NCBI GenBank assembly: GCA_963281255.1
Contig: OY725499.1
Location: 4,705,421 to 4,769,420 of the forward strand
Source of the DNA: Aphrocallistes beatrix
Taxonomy: Eukaryota > Porifera > Hexactinellida > Sceptrulophora > Aphrocallistidae
Direction of reading: 5' to 3'
DNA length: 64,000 bases
The notes under the pieces are model-generated. The model saw nothing but the letters and a program-made list of their open reading frames with translations, was not told the origin of the DNA and made no database searches. Position 1 is the stretch's first letter. The number at the start of each line of letters is the position of its first letter. The position numbers and the translations under genes are program-made. Shown one piece after another: positions 22,604 through 33,701 of the stretch.

Positions 22604-24523
22604 ATGGCGCTGAGGGGGCTGAGGGTCCTGGAAATGGCGGGTTTGGCGCCCGCCCCGTTCGCGGGTCTGATCCTCTCCGACTTCGGCTGTGACGTCATCC
22701 GAGTGGACAGGTGCTCGCCGCACCAAACGGACACTCTCTCCCGCAACAAGAAGTCCGTCGCGCTCAACCTCAAGCATTCCGAGGGCGTGTCCCTGTTGCT
22801 AGGGCTGGTACGTGCGAGTGACGTCATCATAGAGCCGTTCCGTCCGGGCGTGATGGAGCGGATGGGTCTGGGTCCGGACGTCTGTCTGCGGGAGAGGCCG
22901 GGGCTCGTATACGCGCGGCTGAGCGGCTACGGACAGGAGGGACCGCTGCGGGCCAAGGCGGGCCACGACGTGAACTACCTCGCCGTGAGCGGACTGCTCT
23001 CCTGCCTCGGACCCAGGGGACACCCGCCACACCCGCCAGTCAACTTCCTGGCAGACTTCGCAGGTCAGTCAGCTAGCTGTGTAATGTGTGGGGTCTTAGG
23101 ATCAGTCTCTGTGCTATAGCAAGGTCGGTGACCTATGGGAGCGGAGTTGGAAATATTTGTGGGTCGACAGACTGACATTTATGTAGATTCAGGGTTGGTA
23201 ACTCTAGACAGGCGTGCCACTAGCACACAATGTCATGAATATATTTGCATTATAAGTGAACTGGTACACTTCACTCAGAAGGTTGCCTACCTCTGCTATA
23301 GCATTCCTCCATCAGATTCCATTCTGCAGTGGTTTTGTAGAATTGGTGTGAACTCACTATTATAATGCTTGTGGCTGAGGTTAGCTTATCAGAAGAGTTA
23401 ATATTAGAATATATGCATTGACACTAACCAAGCACTGCTTGGCTGAGCTGCCACTTCACACCTTTCCTCAGGTGGCAGTCTGCTGTGCGTGGTGGGAATC
23501 CTCTCGGCTCTAATCTCGCGCTTCAGCAGCGGACGCGGGCAGGTGGTGGACGCCAGCATGGTGGACGGGGCCGCCTACCTGTCCACATTCCTTCTCTCCA
23601 CTCGGTCGCTAGGGATGTGGCAAGGGGAGCGGGGGACGAACCTCTTGGACGGAGGCGCGCACTTCTACTCGGTGTACCGGACCAGGGACGGGAAGTTCCT
23701 GGCGGTGGGCGCCCTGGAGCCTCAGTTCTACGCTCAGCTGCTGCAGGGACTCCAGATATCCGGCGAACTCCCCCACCAGATGGACTCAGACACCTGGGCC
23801 GGGATGAAGGAGAAGTTCCAGGAGGTAACACCTCTTAGCTCATCTTCTAAGCTCCAATCCTTGCACTGTCCTATATAAGGCTGCAGTCAGGTCGCTTATT
23901 GTGAACCACCAGGAAAATATGTTCATAATAGAGATACTTCATATTAAGCGAACTTGATTCAATACAAATCCTATCTAAAAAAATGACATTGGGACCAGGA
24001 GATTTGTTCAGAATAAGCGTCCCTGACTGTACTTATTGCCATATATGGCAGTGCAACCAGATTATTTTAGGATTAGTTAGTATCTCTGTTGATTTAAATA
24101 TATTCCACCTTTGCTGTAGAAAGTCAGTTGTTAGTGTTACTCGTGTTGATTCATAGAACAACCAATGAATAACCTGAGTTGTCTCCTCAGATATTCCTGA
24201 AGAGAGATCGAGATGATTGGCTGGAGCAGTTCGAAGGTTTGGACGCTTGTGTCACTCCTGTCTTGGACCTGCATTCCGGAGAGGCTGCCCGTGACAACGC
24301 TAACGCCTCCAGGAATGTGTACGACCTATCTTCACAGCCCTACATTCCAAACCCAGCTCCCCGTCTCCAGGAAACGCCCGCCTCTTCGCTCCCTTCAAGA
24401 ACTCCCTTCGTGGGGGAGCACACACATTCCATTCTCTCAGAAGTGTTGTCAATGAGTGATCACAAAATTCGAGATTTATTTGAACGAAAAGTGGTACAAT
24501 CTTACCCAGCAACGAAACTCTAG
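22604..24523 (+). CDS. AMACR: Alpha-methylacyl-CoA racemase
   Basis: Three exons, 22604-23063, 23472-23824 and 24191-24523, give 381 residues, close to the 382 of the human enzyme. It is a class III CoA-transferase-fold protein that epimerises 2-methylacyl-CoA esters for branched-chain fatty acid and bile-acid-type oxidation in peroxisomes and mitochondria. Visible family features are the opening LRGLRVLEMAGLAPAPFAG, RNKKSVALNLK, GYGQEGPL..KAGHDVNY (catalytic His) and NFLADFAGG (catalytic Asp) across the first intron, and the C-terminal DACVTPVLDL. The protein ends ATKL, only a weak match to the SKL-type peroxisome signal, so targeting is uncertain. The start ATG (GAAATGG) is the first in frame. 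Intron 2 carries a MITE. Confidence 0.93.
23884..24029. mobile_element. pogo-like MITE in AMACR intron 2
   Basis: A third copy of the CAGTCAGGG family, in inverted orientation relative to 21906. The ends CAGTCAGGTCGCTTATTGTG and CGTCCCTGACTG are slightly degraded, and the left TA is altered. Confidence 0.8.
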
Positions 24524-24745
24524 TGAAGGAATTTGTATAGAGTGTACATTTTAGAGATTTTATTAAACTTTATTCTTCGTTCCTAGTTCCTCTCAAAATG
24601 TGACCGAAGCGCGTTTAGCAGAACTTGGACAGTTTACTTTTTAGTGCGGCTCTTAGCATAGGAATGTCTTATGTCAGATCTGCGTCTAACGTACGTCTGC
24701 TCACTCCTGGAAATTCTATTGGACCAAATTTGGACCATATATTCC

Positions 24746-24865
24746 CAGGGCCGGCGCCACCGGGGGTGGTCCAGACACCCACTGCGTCCTGTTTTATCAT
24801 ATTGTACAATATATATCCCTCCTTAAATGGACACCCACTACCGATAAAACATGGCGCCGGCCATG
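24746..24865. mobile_element. Short hAT-like TIR element
   Basis: CAGGGCCGGCGCCA at the left is inverted at the right as TGGCGCCGGCCATG (one mismatch). The element is 120 bp and non-coding. hAT is suggested by the CAGGG ends, but I see no 8-bp duplication. Confidence 0.5.
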
Positions 24866-25034
24866 ATTCCTTATATGGTAGAGATTTGAACCTGGGTCCA
24901 AATTCTGAAAATAAGAATGGACTTTCTTGGCACTATAAAACTACAAACAACTAAAACCGTGGACAATTCTAAATTTAGAACCGCTGTCACTCCTCACACT
25001 ATTCTATAATGTATTGTTCCTAGTTAGCTCTAGA

Positions 25035-28000
25035 ATGGGAGTAGTGAAGTCCGCTCGCACGAAGGCCTACTTCAAGCGGTACCAGGTGAAGTTCCGGCGG
25101 AGGAGAGAGTGCAAGACGGACTACTACGCGCGGAAGCGGCTCATCACTCAGGACAAGAACAAGTACCGGTCCCCCAAGTACCGGCTCGTGGTCCGCTTCT
25201 CCAACAAGGACGTCGTCTGCCAGATCATCTACGCCAAGATCGTGGGCGACCACGTCATGTGCGCCGCCTACTCGCACGAGCTCCCCAGGTGCGAACTCAG
25301 CTATAAATAGAACTGACACCAGCGCTGGTAGCGATTCTGGGATGAGCCAAATCAAACTCCCTCTCCCAGAGTTTGAGCCGAAATTAACCGTGAATTCCTC
25401 GTAGAGAATCGTGGATATTTCCTTTACGACACTGCTCCAATTTAAAATATTTCGGTTGCCTCGTCCCAATCCTTGAACGTCGAATTGCGCTTGGATTAGC
25501 TTTATTTATCGTTTATTGGTTATTTCATAATATCAGTGTCGACACACAATGTTAAGATCTCGCATATGCATACCACAGGAGTTAACTGTGCATTCCAATG
25601 AGGCGTTGCTGTTGCTAGGTACGGCGTGAAGGTGGGGCTGACCAACTACGCGGCTGCCTACTGCACGGGTCTGCTCTTGGCGCGGAGACTCCTGACGCAG
25701 CTGAACATCGCAGACAAGTTCGAGGGCAAGACCGACCTGGAGGAGGAGGACTCCACTCTGGCGCCCGATTCCGCATTCCGCGCCTTCCTGGACGTTGGCC
25801 TGACGCGCACGAACAAAGGGAACCGAGTCTTCGCCGCCATGAAGGGAGCCGTGGACGGAGGCCTGGACATTCCTTTCAAGGAGAAGTGTCTCGTAGGGTG
25901 AGTTCACTGCGAGGATTGAGCCAGTCTATTGGCTGCATTCCATAACCAATCCATGTTGCTAGGTTAGTGTTATTATAACGGAGTCACTGTCTGTTACTAA
26001 TATGTACCAGTGTTAAATCTCATTCATTCCATCAAATACTAAAACGAACCAGAAATCCTCTCTGTATCCCTGGGCTAACTTCTCTCTTAGTTATTCTTCG
26101 CTGCAGTGTTTGAACTAACTTCACTGGTTTGAACGTTCAACAGCATTTTGTTTAATCGAAATATTCTGTTAATTAATCTATTTATAGATTATTAATTGTA
26201 ATCCTCACTGTTTGCCTACTCAGTTCAGTGTAAGCTCAGATTCATGGATTTTGTATGCGAATTCTCGTAAACAAAGAATTGCAATTGCAACTAACATTAT
26301 TGTCTAATCGAGCAGACAACAGAGCTGTCCTGCGATGTCTGAGATCTGCGAATCATGAATAATACGCAGCGAGAGTCTCATATAAACTCAGATCCACTAG
26401 CTTATGCCGATAATAGTACTTAGGAGCTGAGCTGAACTGACATTCCATTCCTCCCTTCCCGTAGCTACAACGACAAGGAGAAGGAGTTGGACGGCGCAAA
26501 GCTGCGCAGTCAGCTGTTGGGCGGACACGTGGCGGGCTACATGCACAGACTCCAGGACAAGAAACCCGAGGAGTTCCAGTCCCACTTCTCCAGATTCATC
26601 AAGGAGGGACTCACTGCGGAGGGTCTGGAGGAGATGTACAAGTCCGCACACGCAGCCATCCGTGCGGACCCTTCCCGCCAGAAGAGAGAGAAGGTGAGGA
26701 GTGTTCCCGATCCCGTCAGTTGCTCCACTGACCAATGAATCCGCTCCTTCCGCTTTGATTTCTGCATAAACTCGTTTCTATAAATAGAGAAGTCCAGTGT
26801 CATTTCTGATTTAGCTTTAAACAGCTGTTGGAGTGAGTTCGTTTACGTGGCTTATTAACAAATTCTAAATTACTGTTAATAAGACTTTCTTCCCCAAAGA
26901 TTCCATTATAGCTAGATAGCTCTTGCTCTACTGTATTGTTGTAACAACAAATTAGTTGCTTTCAATAGTTATTAACAATAAATAGAACATTAGCAATTTT
27001 GCATAAACTTAAATTGAAATTTTCCAAAACCTAAATAAAAATTTTGATTATTAATGCATTTATATCTAAAATACACGCTTCAAACGAGTATTAAAATATT
27101 AAAATGTTGTTAACAAGAGTGCTGTTTCTATTCTGAAATTCACTGATCAATTAGCCGTATAGTACATACTATACTGACTAGTACTAGTTTGTGTATAACG
27201 CACCACGAATAAGACTGAACTAATTCAAATGGAATATTGCGAAGACATTCAAACACTACAATATGTTTAAACTAGCTGCCAGTATTAGTGCAAATTCCAG
27301 AGTCTCATAACCTAGCAACCCTCAGAACCTAGTTAGGCAGAGTAGGTGTTATCATAGCAACGCTAGCAGGTAGGAAGAATGCTGGTTAGTGTGAACTGAG
27401 CTAATTCTAAGAGAATCCCGTTTCTACAGTTTCTCATTGTTAACCTCAGCTGTGTTATGCTCTGAGTGCTAATTATATAACGGCTGCACACACTCGTTTG
27501 CGATTGGTTGTAATTACGAGTTGAATCAGCTGATTTGGTGCGAGAAGCTGACAGCTGACATTGATTGACAGATTCTATCTGAGAATCAGAGCTATTCCAT
27601 TCAGTGACAACTTCCGTGTATCCTACTAGCAGCATTCCAGAGCTCAGGAATGAAACGCGATGATAACTGTAAATACTGAGTCGAACTGTGAATTCTGATT
27701 CGTTCCTAGCTATGAAATCCACAGCTACAACTCAATCCATCACTGCTCAATAGCAGTGTTGGATGGATTGGCTTAGTTGCTTATTCGCATCGCAGTACGA
27801 ACTGAGTCTGTAGTACTGAGTTGTTTACAAAGTTGTTGTTGTTGTTTACAAAGTTGTTGTTGTTGTTTACAAAGTTGTTGTTGTTGTTGTTGTTTACAAA
27901 GTTGTTGTTGTTGTTTACAGGTGACGGAGCATAAGAAGCTGAAGCGCAAGCGGAAGCTGAGTTTGGCGGAGAAGAAGAATCGAATAAAGCAGAAGAAAGC

Positions 28001-28052
28001 CTCCGCACTCAAGCGCGCCGGACGCACTGCCGAGGCGATGGAGCAGAATTAG
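25035..28052 (+). CDS. RPL5: 60S ribosomal protein L5 (uL18)
   Basis: Four exons, 25035-25288, 25619-25897, 26465-26693 and 27921-28052, give exactly 297 residues, the human length. It binds 5S rRNA and delivers it to the large subunit with RPL11. Family blocks are clear: [26 protein letters not shown] and QDKNKY, then [25 protein letters not shown]. These are followed by [25 protein letters not shown], and the lysine-rich tail ending [12 protein letters not shown]. Exon phases agree throughout. The 1.2-kb last intron ends in a GTT-rich minisatellite that abuts the acceptor. Ribosomal-protein introns often host snoRNAs, but I could not identify a convincing one by eye. Confidence 0.97.
27819..27920 (+). 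repeat. GTTGTTGTTGTTTACAAA minisatellite running into the RPL5 exon 4 acceptor
   Basis: Units of about 18-27 bp (GTTGTTGTTGTTTACAAA with variable GTT number) repeat about five times. The last TTGTTTACAG serves as polypyrimidine tract plus AG of the splice acceptor, so repeat turnover directly affects the splice site. Confidence 0.85.
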
Positions 28053-28241
28053 GGACTCTAGGCAATTAGTAATGACTGCATTCTACTTTGAGTATGCGTT
28101 GTTAGGGAATAACATTAGAGAATAGACGTATGATCTGCTTTATACCGCATTCCGTGTACCTGGGCCGTTGCTATGCAAGTGCATTCCTTAATCTACGTGA
28201 GTTACTAGGTTACCGTTTGTTATTAGCTCTAGAGGTGTTAG

Positions 28242-31200
28242 ATGGCGACTCACGCTTCACACCATTTCCTCCAATCAGCTCTCTTCCAATGGGTGAGTGA
28301 AGTTTTAAGAAATGTTATTTTAGACTCAGGTGTCAGGATCAATTCAGCCGTTGCTTACTCGCTGTGTTCTATTTATAGATCGTCTCGTTTTCAAGAGGGG
28401 GCGGGAGGGGTTTGGGGATGGAAGACCTGTCGGACGGGACTATCTTCGGAGAGGTGGCTCGAATTATGTGAGTTGTCTTCTCTACTAACACTCACATTCC
28501 TCACATTCCTTACATTCCTTTCTTTCCCTCAGTCACCCGGACTCATTCCCTGAGTCTGAGATGATCACGGACTCTTCAGATCTCCTCTCTCGCTTCCACA
28601 ACCTCTCAACCGTCATGAACCACCTGCTGGCATTCACTCAGGTCTGAAGCTCTGGAATGATTGCATGGAATTCTGATCTTTTCCTTGTTGTTTGATTGGT
28701 GCATTCTGTAGACACAACTGAGGTCTGTGATTACACTGGAACTGCCAGAACTCTACCGAATAGCTTCAGATCCTTCAAGCAGTGAGTTGCCTACGACATA
28801 GTCACCTAGTTGTGTAGTTGTATAGCTGTGTAGCTGTATAGCTGTGTAGTTGTATAGCTGTATAGCTGTGTAGTTGTATAGCTGTGTAGATGTGTAGCTG
28901 TATAGTTGTATAGCTGTGTAGTTGTATAGCTGTATAGCTGTATAGCTGTGTAGATGTGTAGTTGTATAGCTGTGTAGTTGTATAGCTGTATAGCTGTGTA
29001 GATGTGTAGTTATGTAGCTGTATAGCTGTGTAGTTGTATTGTTGTATAGCTGTGTAGCCGTATAGCTGTGTAGTTGTATAGCTGTATAGTTGTATTGTTG
29101 TATAGTATTGCTTCCAAATTGATTTATTCGGGGACGCAGCATTGTCCGAATTTCTAAGTTGTCAATTTCCCGAATTGTTATTTAGAATATTGTCACAATA
29201 TTCTGAAATACGATTTCGGGAAATTGACAACTTAGAAATTCTGACAAATGCATGCGCTTCATTACTCGCCAAGATACGGAGCTAAATCCCTGGTGTGTGC
29301 TGTCTGAGACATCAGAGCTTGGTAGCAGTGTAGCATGTGTGGTGTACTTAGATAAAGGCATCGACGAAGTGGAGAAGCTGATTCTGATCATTCTCGGCAT
29401 CGGAGTGGAGGTGAGAATCTATATATACCTCAGAGAGTAGAGTTCTATTTATAGCTGTGAGTAGTGCGAGAACCGCGCCCCCCTGATCGAGAACATGAAG
29501 GAGCTGTCCCTGGAGAACCAGGAGAGCTTGGTGGCGCTCATCTCTGACGTCACGAAGAACTACATGCACTCCCTCGAGTTCGACGAGACGAAGGAGGAAG
29601 TCAACCTCTCCTCCACCTACTCCGCTCTCCGGAAAATAGCCAATGAGCGCACGCAGTACTATCAGGTATGCTAGCACAGCTGGCGTTCTCTCTGCTTGCT
29701 CTGATTGGCTGTTTCGTAGTTGGTGCAGGACTCCAAGCAGATGCCACTCACGAGCAAGAAGACCCCCGAGCGACCGTCCGCTCTGGACCTGTCCAAGTCC
29801 AACCTCCAGAACGACCTGCCCGAGCCCCCGCCCACCCCCGGGACCGTCTCCGCCATTCAGAGCGAGAACTCTTCTCTCCGACGCAGACTCAACCAGATCC
29901 AAGCAGCAGCGTGAGTCGGGACCATGGACACGTCGCTCAGTTGGAGTACAGGCGACTCCGCTCAATCGGGACGCTTTGGCCCGATTGAGTGGAGTTCCCA
30001 ACTATCAATTTAGTATTAGCTTCTATGAATGGGAACCATTCCGTTCCTGGGGACTTGTCCCGATTAAGCGGAGTTGACTGTAAATGAGTTTGTAAGTCAT
30101 GCCTAGAAATCGATTACAGTGGAGTTCGCCTCTTATTAACTTCGCGTATTAGCAACATTTTTGTGACTAACTCCAAGTTGCTAATAAGCGAATTCTACTG
30201 TAATCGAAATTCCTCGTCATATGTCACACGAGATTGTTTAATGGGAGATCTGTATGGAACTCTGTTCGTTTTTCAACTATGCTCTTACAACGATAATCCC
30301 GAAGTACAATGCAATACAGGGTTTCTTTCAGGATTTTATGTAAGGGGGGCAAATGAAGGTTTGTAGAACTATAGGGGGGCCATGGCCATTTTCAATCATA
30401 CACTTAAGTCATTTCCAAGGGGGGGGGCAAAAGCCCCCCCCTGAAAGAAACCCTGCAATATCCACTTCAACCGCATAGCAATAGTTCCAGTTCTAATTCT
30501 AAATCATTGTTACAGCACACACTTAGAAGGTAATAGCGTCCTTGTTAAGATGATTGAGCTCATGTTGGAGTTATGAACTCCAGCTCAGCGATTAGCGCCT
30601 CTCCGACGTTATTCACGATTCTGGCCATCCCGTTATCCTCCGTGAACTTCCAGTACAAGCCCTGCTTCTTGATACTGAAACTCTGGTCCGCTCCTTCCTG
30701 TGTCCACTCAAACGCCTCTTTTCCTGGAGAGAACATCTCGGGCAGTCCTTTGAACAGCTCCTTCACTGGGTCCGGCTGTCGCAGGAATTTGTCGATGTTC
30801 ATGAAACTGCAAGGAATGTGGTCCCCGGAGCGGACTTCAGGGGAGAGGTAGGGGCTGGTTAGGAATTGGGAGTTTCTGGGTAAGGAGGTGAACACCTGGT
30901 ACGCGAACACGATGAGATGGTCACCTTTAGGTTGAATAACGTGCAGTGCAAACTTGTCTTGCGGTAGGCTGCTATCCTGGAAAAGGAGGAAGTCGAGAGT
31001 GGAAGTTGGTTGGATTATAACTCCTTCAAACGGGACAAACATTTTTGCCAGTTTTCCTTTGAAATACTCCAACTGAGGCGTCAGAAAGTTGATTATTATT
31101 TCAGTCCTAGATTCTTTTCCGAAGTATTTGTGTAGCGCCTGGCTTACCACCTTGATATCAAGCTCTTCTGATTGGACAGTTCCTCCCGTCCCGTCTTTCT

Positions 31201-33650
31201 CAGTTCCGAACTTACTCGCCATCTCTTCAGCTCTGTAATGCATCTGTGCTTATATAGCTGTGTAACCTGACACCAGAGCTCCTCCTAACTCTCAGAATAT
31301 TCGATCCTGTCACTCCCATTCTTTGATTGGAATCTTGTACGTTATTCCGACCACGTGGTCAGGTCATGGTCTTTGCAGCTGCTTCAGCTGAGCTTGGATA
31401 TTGGATCAATGAACGGGATTGACAGGATGGAATGTTCCTGAGTGAAGAGGAGGAGCTTTTGGATTTTTTTTGCCTAAAATTGGTATCTCTTCATCTCAGC
31501 TTACCGCATTACTCTTGAGCTAACTTCATTGCAGGGATGAGAGGCAGGAGTTGGTGGAAGATGTGCAGCAGGAGATTCAGAAGAAAGAGGCGCTCGTTTC
31601 GAAGCTGAATCAGGAGGTAGCCACCAATCAGCTGATCCTTCCTCCTTTCAGCTATTTATAGAATCTGTCTGTCCATAGAAACGCGAGCTGCTACGAGAGG
31701 CGCAGAGTGCCGCAGCCCTGAAGACGGAGCTGGACTCGATGCGGGATAAGGTAGAATAGTGGACCATGGATGCACGGTGTGTTATGTTGTGTGTAGGCGA
31801 GCAAGCTGGACAAGATGGAGAGCGAGAACTCAAGACTGAGGGAGAAGCTGGAGGATCTGGACTACTACAAAAAGCAAGTGTCAGACCTGAAACAGCAGAA
31901 ACTTCTCTCTGAGGAGTCCCGCATCAACGTAGACGAGAGAGTGGCCGCCCTCAGCGCCAAGCTCAAGTCCTACGGTGAGTGGCAGCTCCCACATCATAGC
32001 ACTATTAAGCATATAGCATAGGATAGGATAGCATAGGATAGGATAGCATGACATAGGATAGGATAGCATGGCATAGCATAGGATAGGATAGGATAGCATG
32101 GCATAGCATAGGATAGGATAGCATGGCATAGGACAGCATGGCATAATAGAGTGTGCGTAGATGAGATGAGTCTGGACTACACGCGGCTGAAGGGACAGCT
32201 GGACGCGCTGGCGCAGGAGAGAGAGATGGACATGACGCACATCAAGGAGCTGCTGGAGAAGAACACGCAGCTGGAGATAGAGTGCCAGAATCTGTGAGTT
32301 CTCTCCACCGCCATACATACCTAGCGTCTCAGCTCAGTGTGATGTTCTCCAGGCTGAGTGAGAGGTCCAACCGGGACCTGGAGGCCTCCCTGGGCGCCTC
32401 CACGCCGCAGTCCCTGCAGTCGGAGCTGACGGAGACGGAGGCCACCCTGCGCGCGCAAGTGTCGCTGAAGGAGCGGGAGCTGGCGGAGCTGCGCGGCGCC
32501 AAGGAGCAACTCCCGCAGCTGCAGTCCGCCAACCGCGAACTCGAGCGCAACAACCTGCGCCTCACCTCGCAGCAGCACTCGGACCGCAAGGACAGCATGC
32601 GGCTCAAGGAGGTGCGTGCCATATAAGGAAGGGACTTCCTTATATGGTATGGCTCAGCTGTGTGTTGTAGGAGGTGGAGCTGCTGAAGGTGAAGGCGAGC
32701 AAGGTGGACCGTCTGGAGATCGAGGTGTCGGAGGGCCGGGCCCGGGCGCAGGAGCTGGAGCGGTACCGGCAGAAGGTGAAGGAGTACCGCGTCCGCTCCG
32801 ACCAGCTGCTGGAGAGCAAGGCGCTGCTGGAGGAGGAGCTCTCCTCCCAGAAGCACCGCCTGGAACAGCTGGCCGACATCCAGCAGGAAGTCTACTCCCT
32901 GCGCGCCCAGCTCGACTCGCTCAACGAGGTTCGTATCCTTATATGGGCATGCTACGTCCTTATATGGACATACTACTTCCTTATATGGACATACTACTTC
33001 TTTATATGGGCATGCTACTTCCTTATATGGGCATGCTACATCCTTATATGGACATGCGGGCTGTGTAGGAGAGACAGGTGGACCTGGACGCGGTGCAGGA
33101 CCTGATGAAGCAGAACGCGCAGCTGGCGCTGGAGAACCAGTCCTTCCTGGAGCAAGGCCCGCCTCCGTCGCCGAAGGAGCGGCCGCGCACGCCGCTCACG
33201 CCCCTGGAGAGTCCCTTCTCGCCCGCGCGGCCCACCGAGGCGGAGATGGCGCTGCGGGCCAAGGTCCTGCGGCTGGAGAGAGAGGCGCGCGAGGGAGAGA
33301 AGGCCGGCGAGCAGCTGCGGCACGCCCGGGCCCAGGCGGAGGAGTACGAGAAGTCCGTCAAGCGCCTGATCTCTCAGAGCCAGAACGCCAAGCTCGAGAT
33401 CGCCAGGCTGAAGGAGGTGAGTTCTCCTCTTCGCGCAAGGCTATGCCCTTATATGGAGTTGTGTCTAGGAAGTGGAGACGTACAGGCACCGCACTGAGCG
33501 GATGGAAGCGATGAAAGGAAAACTCAAAACTTGCGAGCAGAAACTGCTGGAAATGGAACGCGTGAAAGCTAACCTCCAAGACCTGAAGACTGAGAATATC
33601 CAGCTCTTCGAGACTAAAGCCATCCTACAGGTGATTGATTGGTTGATTGG

Positions 33651-33701
<51 letters not shown>

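Noticed and set aside
24886-24910. tRNA-like 3' end (GGTTCAAATCTC on the minus strand)
   Set aside because: No anticodon arm or A box can be folded upstream; probably chance or a repeat fragment.
26694-27920. C/D-box snoRNA in the RPL5 intron (GATGATAAC near 27660 with CTGA words)
   Set aside because: The C box is incomplete and no terminal stem is visible, so it cannot be supported by eye.
27773-28052. Gln- or Asn-rich minus-strand frames opposite RPL5 exon 4
   Set aside because: They are products of the GTT minisatellite and the antisense of an RPL5 exon.
28753-29142. 129-codon frame rich in Tyr/Thr/Gln
   Set aside because: It is a translation of the intronic GTATAGCTGTGTAG minisatellite; the flanking CCDC88 exons splice around it.
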